The position numbers were made by a program, and so were the translations under genes. From Deltaproteobacteria bacterium (GTDB lineage Bacteria > Desulfobacterota > Desulfobaccia > Desulfobaccales > 0-14-0-80-60-11), in the NCBI GenBank assembly GCA_030018495.1, contig JASEFS010000014.1, forward strand, positions 17,119-81,118: a DNA stretch of 64,000 nucleotides. Direction: 5' to 3'. Shown here piece by piece: positions 51,813-62,466 of this stretch (the first letter of the stretch is position 1; the number at the start of each line of letters is the position of its first letter). A model generated the notes under the pieces. That model had not been told where the DNA came from. It saw only the letters and a list, made by a program, of their open reading frames with translations, and did not search any database.

Positions 51813-53333
51813 ATGGGTCCCTGTTGGGCTGGGGTGTTGATATTATGCGGATTGCTGGTAGGCTGCGGCGGCGGCCGGGCTAATGTGGCAAACGTCGAGA
51901 CCCCTCCACCGGCGGCGGTTATGCAGGAGCAGGTGGACCTGGGAGGTGAGCAGGAGGAAGACTCTTTAACGGAACAGTTAAGCGCCGAACGGCTGGAAGA
52001 GCTTTATGCCAAGAGCGGCATCCCCGATTGGGACCCGAGCATCGAAGAGGAACTCAAGAAAGGCGATCAGCGGCTCGGCATCGATGTGCCCATCCATATC
52101 AATCGTCAGGTGAAAGCCTACCTGGTCTACTTCTCCACGGAACGCAAAAATATCATCCGAAAGTATTTGGCGCGCTCCACCCGTTACCTGCCCATGATCC
52201 GGGAAATCTTCCAGGAGCACGGCCTGCCGGAAGACCTGGCCTATCTGGCCATGATCGAGAGCGGCTTCAATCCTCATGCCTATTCCCACGCCGCGGCCTG
52301 CGGCATGTGGCAGTTTATCCGGGGCACCGGGCTGCGCTACGGCCTGGACATCGACAATTATGTGGATGAGCGCCGGGACCCGGAAAAGTCCACCCATGCT
52401 GCGGCTAAGTATCTCCTGGATTTGTATAAACAATTCGGTTCTTGGTATCTGGCCGCGGCCAGTTACAACTGCGGCGAGGGACGGGTGCAACGTGAGCTGG
52501 ACAACAGCAATCACAAGAATTTCTGGGAATTGGCGGGCAATCAATGCCTGCCCAACGAAACGCAGAATTACGTCCCCCAGATGATCGCGGCGACCCTCAT
52601 CGCCAAAAATCCCGAAAAGTTCGGGTTCAAGGGCGTGCCGTATTTGCCCCCGCTGCAATATGACAAGGTCAGAGTGGACGAAACCACTTCCCTGGTCGCC
52701 GCGGCCGTAGCCTGTAAAGTGTCACTGGAGGATATTGAGATCCTCAATCCGGAACTCAGAAGGGGCATCACTCCCCCGGGCCTGGGCTTCTATACTTTAA
52801 AGGTGCCCAAGGGCACGGCCGACGCCTTTGCCCGCAATATCATGGTCGCCCGCATAGAACATCCGGCGGTGGTCAAATCCTATCAGCAAACCGCCAGGAA
52901 GACCTACCAACGCAGCAACGGCCGCAAATACGCGGTCAGCAAAGCCGGCAAGAGGCGAAATGCCGTAAGCAAGAATACGGGCACGAGCGCCGGCAAAGCC
53001 GCTATTGCCAAAGCTCCACCGAAGAAAGCCGCAGCCGTCCAAATCGCGAGCGTCAAGAAGAGCAATGCCACCCGCCAGCCTGTAGCATCACGGCAGTCCG
53101 GGGCCGCCCCGGTAATGGCTTCTGTGTTGGCTTCTCCGCATAACGGTAAATCCAAAAGCATGGCCAAAAACACCGGCAAAAGCGCGGGCAAAACGGCTGT
53201 AAAAGCCGGTCCAAGCAAGGCCGGCAAAAAGAAGGTTTCCAGCGCCACCTCCAAACCCGGAAACGGAACGGCGCGCGCTGCCGGGAAACCGGCCAAAAAC
53301 AGTACGGGCACCATGCTGATATCCAAGCGGTAA
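51813..53333 (+). CDS. MltD-like lytic transglycosylase lipoprotein with basic tail
   Basis: A 506-residue murein lytic transglycosylase. A short signal peptide ends with a LVGC lipobox (acyl-Cys about 18). The SLT domain (about 130-260) has AMIESGFNPHAYSHAAACGM with the catalytic glutamate, then GMWQF and AAASYNCGEGRV. A LysM-like segment follows (about 285-340, VSLEDIEILNPELRRG). Residues about 350-506 are a low-complexity Ala/Lys/Ser/Gly-rich basic tail, unusual in MltD, that could bind DNA, teichoic-like or lipopolysaccharide phosphates. A GAGGGGTG ribosome-binding site precedes the ATG. The leader is structured. Confidence 0.9.
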   Translation: MGPCWAGVLILCGLLVGCGGGRANVANVETPPPAAVMQEQVDLGGEQEEDSLTEQLSAERLEELYAKSGIPDWDPSIEEELKKGDQRLGIDVPIHINRQVKAYLVYFSTERKNIIRKYLARSTRYLPMIREIFQEHGLPEDLAYLAMIESGFNPHAYSHAAACGMWQFIRGTGLRYGLDIDNYVDERRDPEKSTHAAAKYLLDLYKQFGSWYLAAASYNCGEGRVQRELDNSNHKNFWELAGNQCLPNETQNYVPQMIAATLIAKNPEKFGFKGVPYLPPLQYDKVRVDETTSLVAAAVACKVSLEDIEILNPELRRGITPPGLGFYTLKVPKGTADAFARNIMVARIEHPAVVKSYQQTARKTYQRSNGRKYAVSKAGKRRNAVSKNTGTSAGKAAIAKAPPKKAAAVQIASVKKSNATRQPVASRQSGAAPVMASVLASPHNGKSKSMAKNTGKSAGKTAVKAGPSKAGKKKVSSATSKPGNGTARAAGKPAKNSTGTMLISKR

Positions 53334-53360
53334 TTATTCCTTTCAAGATTTCCCAGAAAG

Positions 53361-53395
53361 GCCCCTCAGGCCCCGAGGCTGAGGGGCTTTTTCTT
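53361..53395 (+). terminator. Rho-independent terminator after the MltD-like gene
   Basis: GCCCCTCAG/CTGAGGGGC stem with a short GCCCCGAGG-type loop followed by TTTTTCTTTT. Confidence 0.85.
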
Positions 53396-53456
53396 TTACT
53401 CCCGGGTGAAGGCGCGATTCAGGTCACTTTTTTTTAAAAAAAATTTGCCTACCCCC

Positions 53457-53515
53457 TTGCAGTCCGCGCAAAAATGTCTATTAATCTATTAGCACTCATC
53501 ACGAGAGAGTGCTAA
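53457..53515 (+). promoter_or_regulatory. groESL promoter with CIRCE operator
   Basis: The CIRCE inverted repeat TTAGCACTC-N9-GAGTGCTAA is perfect, at 53489-53515. A likely promoter (TTGCAG at 53457, TATTAA at 53479, 16-base spacer) places the transcript start inside it. This is the binding site for the heat-shock repressor HrcA, which is not in the window. Confidence 0.93.
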
Positions 53516-53580
53516 TTTTTGTCTCTCATCAGCAAGTATTCAAATTACCTATTTTCCCATTAAATTAAGGAGGTTTTTCG

Positions 53581-53871
53581 ATGAAGGTTAAACCGTTAAA
53601 TGATCGCGTCTTGGTCAAGCGGTTGGAAGAAATGCAGGTGACCAAAGGCGGCATTTACATCCCCGACACCGCCAAAGAAAAGCCCATTGAAGGCCGGGTT
53701 ATGGCAGTGGGCCCGGGCAAAATGAGCGATGCCGGCAATCGTATGCCCTTGCATGTAAAAGAGGGCGACCGGGTTCTCTTCAGCAAGTATGCCGGCAGCG
53801 AAATTAAGATCGAAGGCGAAGAGTACCTCATGATGCGGGAAGACGACATCCTGGCTATCATCGAAGAGTGA
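53581..53871 (+). CDS. groES: Co-chaperonin GroES
   Basis: A 96-residue co-chaperonin that caps the GroEL cavity. The pattern [22 protein letters not shown] and [19 protein letters not shown] are typical; the mobile loop lies at about 16-33. An AAGGAGG ribosome-binding site precedes the ATG. It is the first gene of the CIRCE-controlled groESL operon, 71 bases from groEL. Confidence 0.98.
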   Translation: MKVKPLNDRVLVKRLEEMQVTKGGIYIPDTAKEKPIEGRVMAVGPGKMSDAGNRMPLHVKEGDRVLFSKYAGSEIKIEGEEYLMMREDDILAIIEE

Positions 53872-53936
53872 TGCCGGAAATATCCTGCACCTGCCCATCG
53901 CCACAAGTTTTCATGAGAATATCAAAGGAGGAGTAA

Positions 53937-55574
<1,638 letters not shown>

Positions 55575-55603
55575 TGTAGGAGGCGCACTGCGCATCGAAA
55601 CTG

Positions 55604-55628
55604 AAGGCGGGCGCTGCCCGCCTTTTTT
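55604..55628 (+). terminator. groESL terminator (GGCGGGC-class palindrome)
   Basis: AAGGCGGGC-GCT-GCCCGCCTT stem followed by T6, 30 bases after the groEL stop. It belongs to the same GGCGGGC palindrome family seen in other gaps, here with the T-run needed for termination. Confidence 0.9.
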
Positions 55629-55743
55629 ATGGGCGGGAGATTGAAGAGCGGGGGAGGGAGGCCTAACGGGTTGGAAGCGGGGCATCTCAGCCCCTGGCCC
55701 TCCCTCCCCCAAAAAACTTATTCCCTTCTTTCCCTCATCTCCC

Positions 55744-56586
55744 TCATCCCGCCCACACCGCACCGCCGTAGCCCACAAAGGAATTCCCCGGCATGATGTC
55801 GTAGCTGGTATAGTAATCAACCAAAATCGCCTGGCTGGCCCCCATTTTTTTGGCCGCGGCAATGGCCGCCGCGGGCGCGCCCGCGGAGCAGGAGCTCTGG
55901 TCGCGGTTGGCCAGGTCCACGGCGGTTTTGGCATCCAGCTTCAGCACCGCGTCCATGAACTGCTTGTCGTTCACTTCCTTCACCCACTTCACCGCGTCGG
56001 GGCCGGAGCCTTTGGGGGCCCAGCCGTAGTTGGGGCCGTAATGGGTGAGGTCCGCGGAGCCGAAAAACAGGATGGTTCGCTCCAGGTCCCTGGCCACTTG
56101 GGCCACGGCTTCGCCCAGCTCCAGAGCCCTGGCGGATTGGGGGGAGCGGATGGCCAGAACTTTGGCATTTGGAAAAAAGTGGGCCACAAAGGGCAGGTTC
56201 ACCTCGATGGTGTTATCGCCGGGGTACTCCTCCTTGAAGGTCATTTTGGCCTTAAGGGGCTCGTAGAACTCCGTGGCCAGGGGCACGTTGCCGTAGGGCG
56301 TCTCCCAGGCGTCTTCCGTGGCCAGCAAAGGCGGGGAGTTGCCCCCCAGGTGACCGCCGAAGATGCATACCACCTGGGGCTGTACGGCCTCAGCATTCAG
56401 GTAAAAGACCCGGGCCGCCAGTTTGCCGGAGAAGTACCAGCCGGCGTGAGGCACCATGCCGCCATATACCTTGGCGCCTGCGGCCAATGGTTTCACTCCC
56501 TGGACAAATTGTGCTATTTCCGATTCACAGCCGCTTCGAGTGCCGGGATACCATCCCGACGGCAGACTCCGGGGACGTATGCGCAT
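55744..56586 (-). CDS. amrB: AmmeMemoRadiSam system protein B (Memo family)
   Basis: A 280-residue Memo-family protein, metal-dependent and related to extradiol dioxygenases; human MEMO1 binds copper or iron. The conserved histidines appear in MVPHAGWYFSG (about 44-54) and CIFGGHLGG, and the metal-site cysteine in SCSAGAPAAAI (about 233). A strong AAGGAGG ribosome-binding site precedes the ATG. Its partner, the radical SAM protein, is at 11.2-12.4 kb. The third member, AMMECR1, is not seen here. The reaction of the system is unknown. Confidence 0.92.
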   Translation of the reverse strand: MRIRPRSLPSGWYPGTRSGCESEIAQFVQGVKPLAAGAKVYGGMVPHAGWYFSGKLAARVFYLNAEAVQPQVVCIFGGHLGGNSPPLLATEDAWETPYGNVPLATEFYEPLKAKMTFKEEYPGDNTIEVNLPFVAHFFPNAKVLAIRSPQSARALELGEAVAQVARDLERTILFFGSADLTHYGPNYGWAPKGSGPDAVKWVKEVNDKQFMDAVLKLDAKTAVDLANRDQSSCSAGAPAAAIAAAKKMGASQAILVDYYTSYDIMPGNSFVGYGGAVWAG

Positions 56587-56956
56587 GATTTCCTCCTTGA
56601 GTCCGATGGTTCGATGCTCTCAGCAAAGCCAAAACGATATTAGGCCAGAACGGCGGCCCGCTTCTTGCGAATATCAAATGCCTGCCCCGGAGTTAGGCTG
56701 GGGGCAGGCCCTTTGCCTCGACTGGCTGTATTCTAAAGCAAGCGTTGGAAATAATTGAATAATTTATCCCATATTAACCCTGTGGGGTGGGGTTGTCAAG
56801 CACATGCCGGAAAACTCCCGGAGAGCCTCTGCTGAGGCAGATGAAAAAGCAGTTTTTTGTCTGCAGGCCGATGAGTACAAGCAACTTAAGACTGGAGGTT
56901 TTGCCAGGGTAATGCTAATAAAGAGGCCATATCTTTATATCGAAAGGAGATCGGAT
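56587..56956. other. Intergenic region between Memo gene and small secreted protein
   Basis: About 370 bases. A GCCTGCCCC/GGGGCAGGC stem with a 12-base loop lies at 56680-56709, without a clear T-run. An upstream in-frame ATG at 56804 extends the next ORF, but that part lacks a ribosome-binding site. No promoter could be supported. Confidence 0.4.
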
Positions 56957-57262
56957 TTGCTTAGGAAGACCTTGCTGGCCTCTCTAACTTCGCTCACCTT
57001 TCTGGCGGTGGCGACGCTCCTTCCCCCAACCTCATGGCAGACCGCAGCCGCTTCCCAAGATGCCCCGTCAATACAGGTGGCCGCCGATCAAAAACCCTCA
57101 GGGCGCAGGTGCACGCGCCGTCAGGCCGGAGCCAGGAAAGGGGGCGCCGCAGCAAAGCGATCTCCCGCAGCCAGCCGGAAGACGCGCTCCGGCAAGGCTC
57201 ACATGATCGATGTGGAGCGCCAAGGGGACGGAGCCTTTTCTGCGGCTCCGGCCAAGCGCTGA
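56957..57262 (+). CDS. Small secreted basic protein, unknown
   Basis: A 101-residue product with a TTG start, chosen because AAAGGAG lies eight to nine bases upstream and the codon begins a clear signal peptide (LLRKTLLASLTSLTFLAVA, cleavage after about residue 30). The mature part is Arg/Lys/Ala-rich with low complexity (RRQAGARKGGAAAKRSPAA). No family recognised. It could be a real short periplasmic protein or a chance frame; composition argues moderately for coding. Confidence 0.5.
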   Translation: MLRKTLLASLTSLTFLAVATLLPPTSWQTAAASQDAPSIQVAADQKPSGRRCTRRQAGARKGGAAAKRSPAASRKTRSGKAHMIDVERQGDGAFSAAPAKR

Positions 57263-57445
57263 AATGATGTGAGATACTATTCCTCTATATATAAAATGGA
57301 CCAAAAAATGTGGGGGGCGGGGCGCGAGCCGCCCCTGAGTCTTTTCTGCGCCCCGCCATGCAGCCCCTGGGAGATTATGGTATAAAATCCAGAATTATCA
57401 GGAATCCGTCAATCGTCCTGATGGCATCCTTAGAGAAAACAGCCG

Positions 57446-58600
57446 ATGATTCAGGAAAGCGAGACCGGGGCTTATTTGGGCGCGACCGGAGCCATGAGCG
57501 CCCACAGTCTGGTGGCCTCCACCCCTAACTTTGATGTCTTCGACCGGGAAGGGAAGCGTCTGATTTTAGGGAAATGCTCCCGGCTTCCGGATGATGAGGA
57601 TATTGCCCGGGGACGCTACGGCATTGACTTTCATCGGGCGCTCCCGCCGTTCCGGGGGCCTTCGGGAATCACCCTCAACTGGGGCGAGGCCGATATCGAA
57701 GTGAATGCCTATAATTACGCCCGCTGCCTGCCCCGGGCCCTGCGGTTTCGTGAATTCACCGCCAATCTGGCTTTTGCCTCCCGGGACCCGGAGGAATATC
57801 AGGCGAAGCGCCGGACCTATACCAGTTTTTATTCCTACCTGTACTACTCCGACGCCCGGGTGGTCATTGCCGCGCCTCATTGCGGCCAAGTCCGGCGCCC
57901 CCCTGACGTTTTTCACCCCTTTCCCCTTTCTGAAATCGACGCCTGGACGGCGCGGGTGGGGGCCGGATGCCTGCTTGCCTCACCTCTGCCTTCACGCAGG
58001 TTTCTCATCTCTCTGCACAGCACTGACTATTTCGGCAGCCTCATGGATTTCGGCGATTTCGGCTTGGCCCAGAACGGGGTGCTGACCGAGGTTATTGGAA
58101 AGTTGCAGGACCGCTTTGCCGACCCGATCGAAGCCTTGATGCCCGCCTACCGGCAGCATATCATCCCCTACACCTTGGCCCGGGTGGAGTGGTTTGAGCG
58201 AAAATTCGGCACTCTGGACTCCCGGCGCCTGGCCAGGATTTCTACGGCGGCCGGTTTCGAACTTCGGAGCATCAGGAAGGTCCTGGAGGCCGCCGGCTTT
58301 CAGGGAGAAACTCACACGGCCGCAGGCCTGCGCCGAGGCCTGGAAAGTTACTGGCACCTGCCGCCCCAGGAACTCATTACCTTGAACGGCATATTCTCCG
58401 GGCGCAAAACCGCGTGCCTCCTCAACCTCGCCTATCACCTTGACCAAGCCGGGCTGGATACCGCGGTGCAGGTGGAATGCTCCCGTTTTCTGGCCCAGCA
58501 CCACCCCGAACTGACTGTTACTATAATCCTGACCCTGCTCGCGGAACTGGAAAATTATCTTCCACGCATCGGAACGGCCTCTAGAACTTCACGACAATAA
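57446..58600 (+). CDS. Protein of unknown function, 384 residues
   Basis: Not recognised. It is soluble, without signal peptide or helices. A central VVIAAPHCGQVRRPPD (about 132-147) and the later LISLHSTDYFGS faintly recall N-formylglutamate amidohydrolase-type motifs, but the match is too poor to name it. The C-terminal third is helical (FERKFGTLDSRRLARISTAA). Ribosome-binding site is weak. It lies alone between the small secreted protein and tRNA-Leu. Confidence 0.6.
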   Translation: MIQESETGAYLGATGAMSAHSLVASTPNFDVFDREGKRLILGKCSRLPDDEDIARGRYGIDFHRALPPFRGPSGITLNWGEADIEVNAYNYARCLPRALRFREFTANLAFASRDPEEYQAKRRTYTSFYSYLYYSDARVVIAAPHCGQVRRPPDVFHPFPLSEIDAWTARVGAGCLLASPLPSRRFLISLHSTDYFGSLMDFGDFGLAQNGVLTEVIGKLQDRFADPIEALMPAYRQHIIPYTLARVEWFERKFGTLDSRRLARISTAAGFELRSIRKVLEAAGFQGETHTAAGLRRGLESYWHLPPQELITLNGIFSGRKTACLLNLAYHLDQAGLDTAVQVECSRFLAQHHPELTVTIILTLLAELENYLPRIGTASRTSRQ

Positions 58601-58627
58601 GATTTTGCGGTATAGTATCCTAATCCT

Positions 58628-58715
58628 GCCTGGGTGGCGGAACGGGTAGACGCAAGGGACTTAAAATCCCTCGGTGGGTCCCACCGTGCCGGTTCGAGTC
58701 CGGCCCCAGGCACCA
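58628..58715 (+). tRNA. tRNA-Leu (anticodon UAA)
   Basis: An 88-base tRNA with CCA encoded. The acceptor stem GCCTGGG/CCCAGGC closes the cloverleaf. The anticodon loop CTTAAAA gives anticodon TAA (codon UUA). The long variable arm (CGGTGGGTCCCACCG) and the T-loop GGTTCGAGTCC are typical of leucine tRNAs. The 3' side leads directly into an AT-richer stretch. Confidence 0.95.
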
Positions 58716-58941
58716 AAAAATTACGGTTGAAATTAGGGAGTTGTAAAAGATAACAGTTTGGGGGGCAGATTTTGGTGATGAGCCCTTTCGTCTTCCGGTC
58801 TGCTATCCTCCACCTTTAATTCCCCCCGAAGGCCTTCCTGGATATCCGGCGCAATGGCGCCAGCCCCGATGACCAACATCCCCAACCATCCATGAATAAG
58901 GATTTTCATATGGCATGGGAGTAGAAATATTGGGTAGTATG

Positions 58942-58972
58942 CTCTTTTTGAAAAGGTACTTTGCTCTATTGT
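58942..58972 (+). promoter_or_regulatory. 31-bp repeated upstream motif, copy 1
   Basis: CTCTTTTTGAAAAGG, four variable bases, then TTGCTCTATTGT. A near-identical copy is at 61663-61693. Both lie on the same strand upstream of genes for exported proteins (about 185 and 81 bases from the ATGs), so a shared regulatory site is likely. The remaining sequence of the gap 58716-59156 has no gene I would support. Confidence 0.5.
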
Positions 58973-59156
58973 GAAGCTGCACTGATTATGCAAAATTTTA
59001 GGTAGGCCCTTTCTTCCAGCCTGAGCTAAAGGGTTCGAGAGAAAAGGGTAAGGCTGGTTGGAAGCGATCCCAAAACCGGTGACGGCCCTTCTTATTTTAC
59101 TTCAGCGACAAAACAATGAAAAGAAGCTGGAAAAACCTCTTTCTTTGGGTGATTTC

Positions 59157-59600
59157 ATGAAACAGAACTATCCACGAGTGCTCAAGTGGATTTTAGGCCT
59201 TTTCCTGGCCGGCGGCCTGCTGATTTCATCTCTCGGATGCGCGGCCAACAGGCGTCCGGTGCTTTACCCCAATGAACATCTGCAGGCGGTCGGCGATGAA
59301 GCGGCCCGGCGGGATATCGAAGACTGCCTGCGCCAATCGGCGCAGGTCGCCAGGAATGACAAGGTGGCGAGAGCAGCCGGATCCACGGCACTGGGCGCGG
59401 CAGGCGGGGCCGCGGTGGGCGCGGCGACAGGCGCGTTCTGGGATACGGCCGCCAGTGGCGCCGCGGGTGGGGCAGCAGGCGGGGCTACCAGCGGATTATT
59501 GTATGCGCTGTTTCGGGCTCGGGACCTGGACCCGGTGGAGGCAGCCTTTGTGGAGGAATGCCTGCGGCAAAAAGGCTATCGGGTCATCGGCTGGCGCTAG
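59157..59600 (+). CDS. Glycine-zipper lipoprotein
   Basis: A 147-residue lipoprotein. The signal peptide MKQNYPRVLKWILGLFLAG ends in a SSLGC lipobox. A glycine-zipper segment (about residues 70-115, alternating G and A as in ALGAAGGAAVGAATGAF) follows, then a charged helical end. Such proteins are outer-membrane anchored and often assist envelope assembly. The frame is open 33 codons upstream, but ATG 59157 fits the signal peptide. Confidence 0.85.
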   Translation: MKQNYPRVLKWILGLFLAGGLLISSLGCAANRRPVLYPNEHLQAVGDEAARRDIEDCLRQSAQVARNDKVARAAGSTALGAAGGAAVGAATGAFWDTAASGAAGGAAGGATSGLLYALFRARDLDPVEAAFVEECLRQKGYRVIGWR

Positions 59601-59773
59601 ATTTAACGGGGCCGCCCCTGCTCGGCCTTGGAGATTCCGCGAAAATCAAACCCGCTTTCCGGCTGAATGCTATAGCCGAAGGCTCCTGATCCTATTGCGG
59701 CCCGCTGATTCTACGGCGCTGCTGCGGGGATAAGCCGGCTCAGTCGGCGTTCTTGCGTTGCGGTTCTACCAGA

Positions 59774-61381
59774 CTAGCGGGCAACCCTGGTCATCTTTTC
59801 GGCCGGTTTGGCTTCGAAATTAGTAACTCCGGTTTGCTTGAGAGTGCCGAGAAATTTTGGGGGAATTTTAAAACCCAGCTTTTGGGCCATCCTGGCATCC
59901 TGCCAGGCCTTTTTATATTGCTTTGCGCAAAAATGCGCCACGGCGCGATTATAGTAGGCATCGGCAAAAGATGGATTTAGTCCCAGGGCCTTGTTGAAGT
60001 TTTCCACGGCCCGATCATAGCTGCCTGTCATCATGTAAAGAACGCCTTCATTAAGGTAAGCATCCGTGAAATCAGGGTCTATCATGAGAGCATCGCGAAA
60101 GTCGCCGATGGCCTGGGAATACTGGCTATTGTTCAGATATACCGTGCCCCTGTTGAAAAGGGCCAGCGAAAACATCGGGTTTTTTTCCAGGGCCATATTA
60201 AAGTCGGCTATGGCTTTATCGCGCAAGCCTTTGGCATCGTAGGCCGCTCCCCGATTATTATAGACCGGCGCAAATTCCGGGTTCAGTTTAATAGCCGTAT
60301 TGAAGTCAGCTATCGCCTTATCAAACTGGCCTTTGTAATAATAGGCTATACCTCTATTATTATATGACAAATAATAATTCGGGTTTAACTGTAGAGATTT
60401 AGTAAAATCGGCAATTGCTTTGTTATATTCTTTTTTGACAAAATAAACAGCACCCCGGCCGCAATAAGCTTCATATTCCTTCTGGTTCAGCGCCATGGTC
60501 TTATTGAAATCAACAATGGCCAGGTCGTCCTGGCCCAGCGCGTAAAAAGCTTTGCCGCGAAGCAGCAAAGCCCGCGTCAGTTCTGGGTTTATCTTTACGG
60601 CCTGGTTGAAATCCGCAACGGCCCGGCTATATTCTCCTTTATAAAAAAGAGCTTTCCCCCGGTAAAAAACGGCGTTTATATCCTGGGGATCCAATTGCAA
60701 GGCCTTGTCGAAATCAGCAATGGCCGGATCATACAGGTCTTTTCCATAAAAAGTGAGGCCGCGGTCGGTATATGCTTGGGAGATAAACGGGTCTAATTTT
60801 ATGGTTTCGTTGAAGTCAGCAATGGCCTGGTCGTATCGGCCGCGAACATACAAGACTTTTCCCCGGCTTAGATAGGCGGGCGCGGCTTTAGGGTTTATCT
60901 TAACGGCCTGATTGAAGTCGGCCATCGCTTGGCCATAATCCCCTTTCTGGAATAAAGCCCTGCCCCGGTAGAGGAGGGCGTCCGCATCCTCAGGAGCCAA
61001 TTGCAAAGCCTTGTTGAAATCACTGATGGCTTGGTCATATTGGCCGATGCGAATATAGGCGGAACCGCGGTTGAAGAACACCTGAGAAAATTGAGGATTG
61101 ATTTCTACAGCCTTATCAAAATCGGCAATGGCTTCTCGGTGCTTAGATAAAGCGGCATGGGCCACGCCTCTGTTATTATACGCTACCGCATCGTTGGGGT
61201 TGATTTGTAAAGCATTGTTAAAGTGCAAGATTGCTTTGTGGTAATCTTTCAATTCAAGATGTTTGACTCCTTCGCTAAAAGATATCGCGGCTATTTTATC
61301 CTTTTCAGGGCTTCCTTCAGCGCCTAATAGACCAAGGCTGCTTAAGAAAAAAATAAAGAAAAGAAATACGAAGTTTTTCAT
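59774..61381 (-). CDS. Secreted TPR-repeat protein (14 repeats)
   Basis: A 535-residue protein: signal peptide (residues 1-22, FVFLFFIFFLSSLGLL) followed by about 14 contiguous 34-residue tetratricopeptide repeats with highly regular patterns (for example AVAYNNRGVAHAAL, then AIADFDKAVEINP). TPR superhelices bind peptides or proteins; export suggests a periplasmic scaffold. Opposite in strand to its neighbours. It is AT-richer than most of the window. Confidence 0.9.
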   Translation of the reverse strand: MKNFVFLFFIFFLSSLGLLGAEGSPEKDKIAAISFSEGVKHLELKDYHKAILHFNNALQINPNDAVAYNNRGVAHAALSKHREAIADFDKAVEINPQFSQVFFNRGSAYIRIGQYDQAISDFNKALQLAPEDADALLYRGRALFQKGDYGQAMADFNQAVKINPKAAPAYLSRGKVLYVRGRYDQAIADFNETIKLDPFISQAYTDRGLTFYGKDLYDPAIADFDKALQLDPQDINAVFYRGKALFYKGEYSRAVADFNQAVKINPELTRALLLRGKAFYALGQDDLAIVDFNKTMALNQKEYEAYCGRGAVYFVKKEYNKAIADFTKSLQLNPNYYLSYNNRGIAYYYKGQFDKAIADFNTAIKLNPEFAPVYNNRGAAYDAKGLRDKAIADFNMALEKNPMFSLALFNRGTVYLNNSQYSQAIGDFRDALMIDPDFTDAYLNEGVLYMMTGSYDRAVENFNKALGLNPSFADAYYNRAVAHFCAKQYKKAWQDARMAQKLGFKIPPKFLGTLKQTGVTNFEAKPAEKMTRVAR

Positions 61382-61773
61382 TTCTATTCACTATGTGAAT
61401 GTGAAGTTTAAAGTGGGCGATTGTTTTCTGCAGATGTTGGCGGATCAGGGGTCGCAAGCGAACTTCCCGACGACAGGAGCATTGCCTCATGCGAACAGGT
61501 CAGAACTTACAACCTGAGAAGAAATATGGAGAGCGGTAGATTTTTTCCTTAAAACCTGCCGCAGCCGATGAACCCCACGCTCTTTCCCGCAATTTCTCAG
61601 ATTAAAATCCTGCCATTTATAAGATAGCAAATTTAAAAGTAAATAATAAATGGAGAAAAATACTCTTTTTGAAAAGGACTTTTGCTCTATTGTTAAATCT
61701 TGCTGCATGTTCTAAGTGATAGTTACATCGCTACCGACAAATCAGAGATTGTCTGCAATAAAGACTGCTCATC
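61382..61773. other. Intergenic region holding the second 31-bp motif
   Basis: About 390 bases without a supported gene. It contains the second copy of the CTCTTTTTGAAAAGG...TTGCTCTATTGT motif at 61663-61693, 81 bases before the transglycosylase ATG. A minus-strand short open frame overlapping the motif was rejected. Confidence 0.5.
61663..61693 (+). promoter_or_regulatory. 31-bp repeated upstream motif, copy 2
   Basis: Identical to copy 1 (58942-58972) except for part of the four-base centre. It lies 81 bases upstream of the Slt-like gene. TTGAAA within it could be a -35, with a poor -10 seventeen bases on; the conservation extends past what a promoter needs. Confidence 0.5.
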
Positions 61774-62466
61774 ATGTTTGGACTGTTCGGCTCTTTCCTT
61801 GTCATCTTATTGCTGACAGGAGTTTCTCCTGTCAGCCTTATGGCTCCTTGCCACCACCCCGGTGCTTCGAGCGGCGAGTTGGCCGGTCCCTTCGGCACAG
61901 GGGCTTTTCATCCCCCCTGGCGGCAGCCTTTTCCCGTTCATACAAGCGCCGAAGAAATTTTATTCCTCAACCCGGTGCCCATCTTCCCGGCCAATCAAAC
62001 GGATGGCAGGCTCTCGGCCGAACTCCCGGTGGTAAGTTACCTTCCTGGTGAACTTAAAACCTTTATAAAGCGATCAGCCAAAAAGAATGGCCTGGATGAA
62101 AGATTGGTGCAGGCAGTAATTCAGATGGAATCAGGTTTTGAAAGCAAAGCCGTGTCATCTCGAGGTGCAATGGGGCTGATGCAGCTCATGCCCGATACGG
62201 CCAAAAGCGTGGGCGTGATAAATCCCTTTGACGCCAAGCAGAACATTGTCGGCGGCGTGAAATACCTCAAGTTTTGTCTGGATAATTTTGATCAGGATGT
62301 GGGTTTAGCTTTGGCGGCTTATAATGCCGGGCCAGGAAATGTGACAAAATACAAGGGGTGTCCGCCGTTTAAAGAAACCCAAAAATTTGTAGCCACTATC
62401 ATGAAAAAAGTTTTTGGCCACGACTGGCGCAAAGAAACCAAAATAACCTTCGCCTCCAACCCATAG
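61774..62466 (+). CDS. Slt-type lytic transglycosylase
   Basis: A 230-residue exported lytic transglycosylase. Signal peptide MFGLFGSFLVILLLTGV is followed by a 70-residue linker and the SLT domain (about 95-215): VIQMESGFESKAVSSRGAMG with the catalytic glutamate, LMQLMPDTAKSVGV, and AAYNAGPGNV. It cleaves peptidoglycan glycan strands. The second transglycosylase of the window (the first is MltD-like at 51.8 kb). Its upstream region carries the 31-bp motif. Confidence 0.93.
   Translation: MFGLFGSFLVILLLTGVSPVSLMAPCHHPGASSGELAGPFGTGAFHPPWRQPFPVHTSAEEILFLNPVPIFPANQTDGRLSAELPVVSYLPGELKTFIKRSAKKNGLDERLVQAVIQMESGFESKAVSSRGAMGLMQLMPDTAKSVGVINPFDAKQNIVGGVKYLKFCLDNFDQDVGLALAAYNAGPGNVTKYKGCPPFKETQKFVATIMKKVFGHDWRKETKITFASNP

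Noticed and set aside
58690..58715. tRNA-Leu 3' end as an integration attachment site
   Set aside because: No second copy of the tRNA end and no integrase gene were found in the window.
58733..58993. Minus-strand 86-codon frame after tRNA-Leu
   Set aside because: Its start region is the repeated 31-bp motif and the composition is not gene-like; no ribosome-binding site.
61487..61708. Minus-strand 73-codon frame with a similar N terminus (TIEQ...FSKR)
   Set aside because: The similarity to the frame at 58.7-59.0 kb comes from the shared DNA motif, not from protein conservation.
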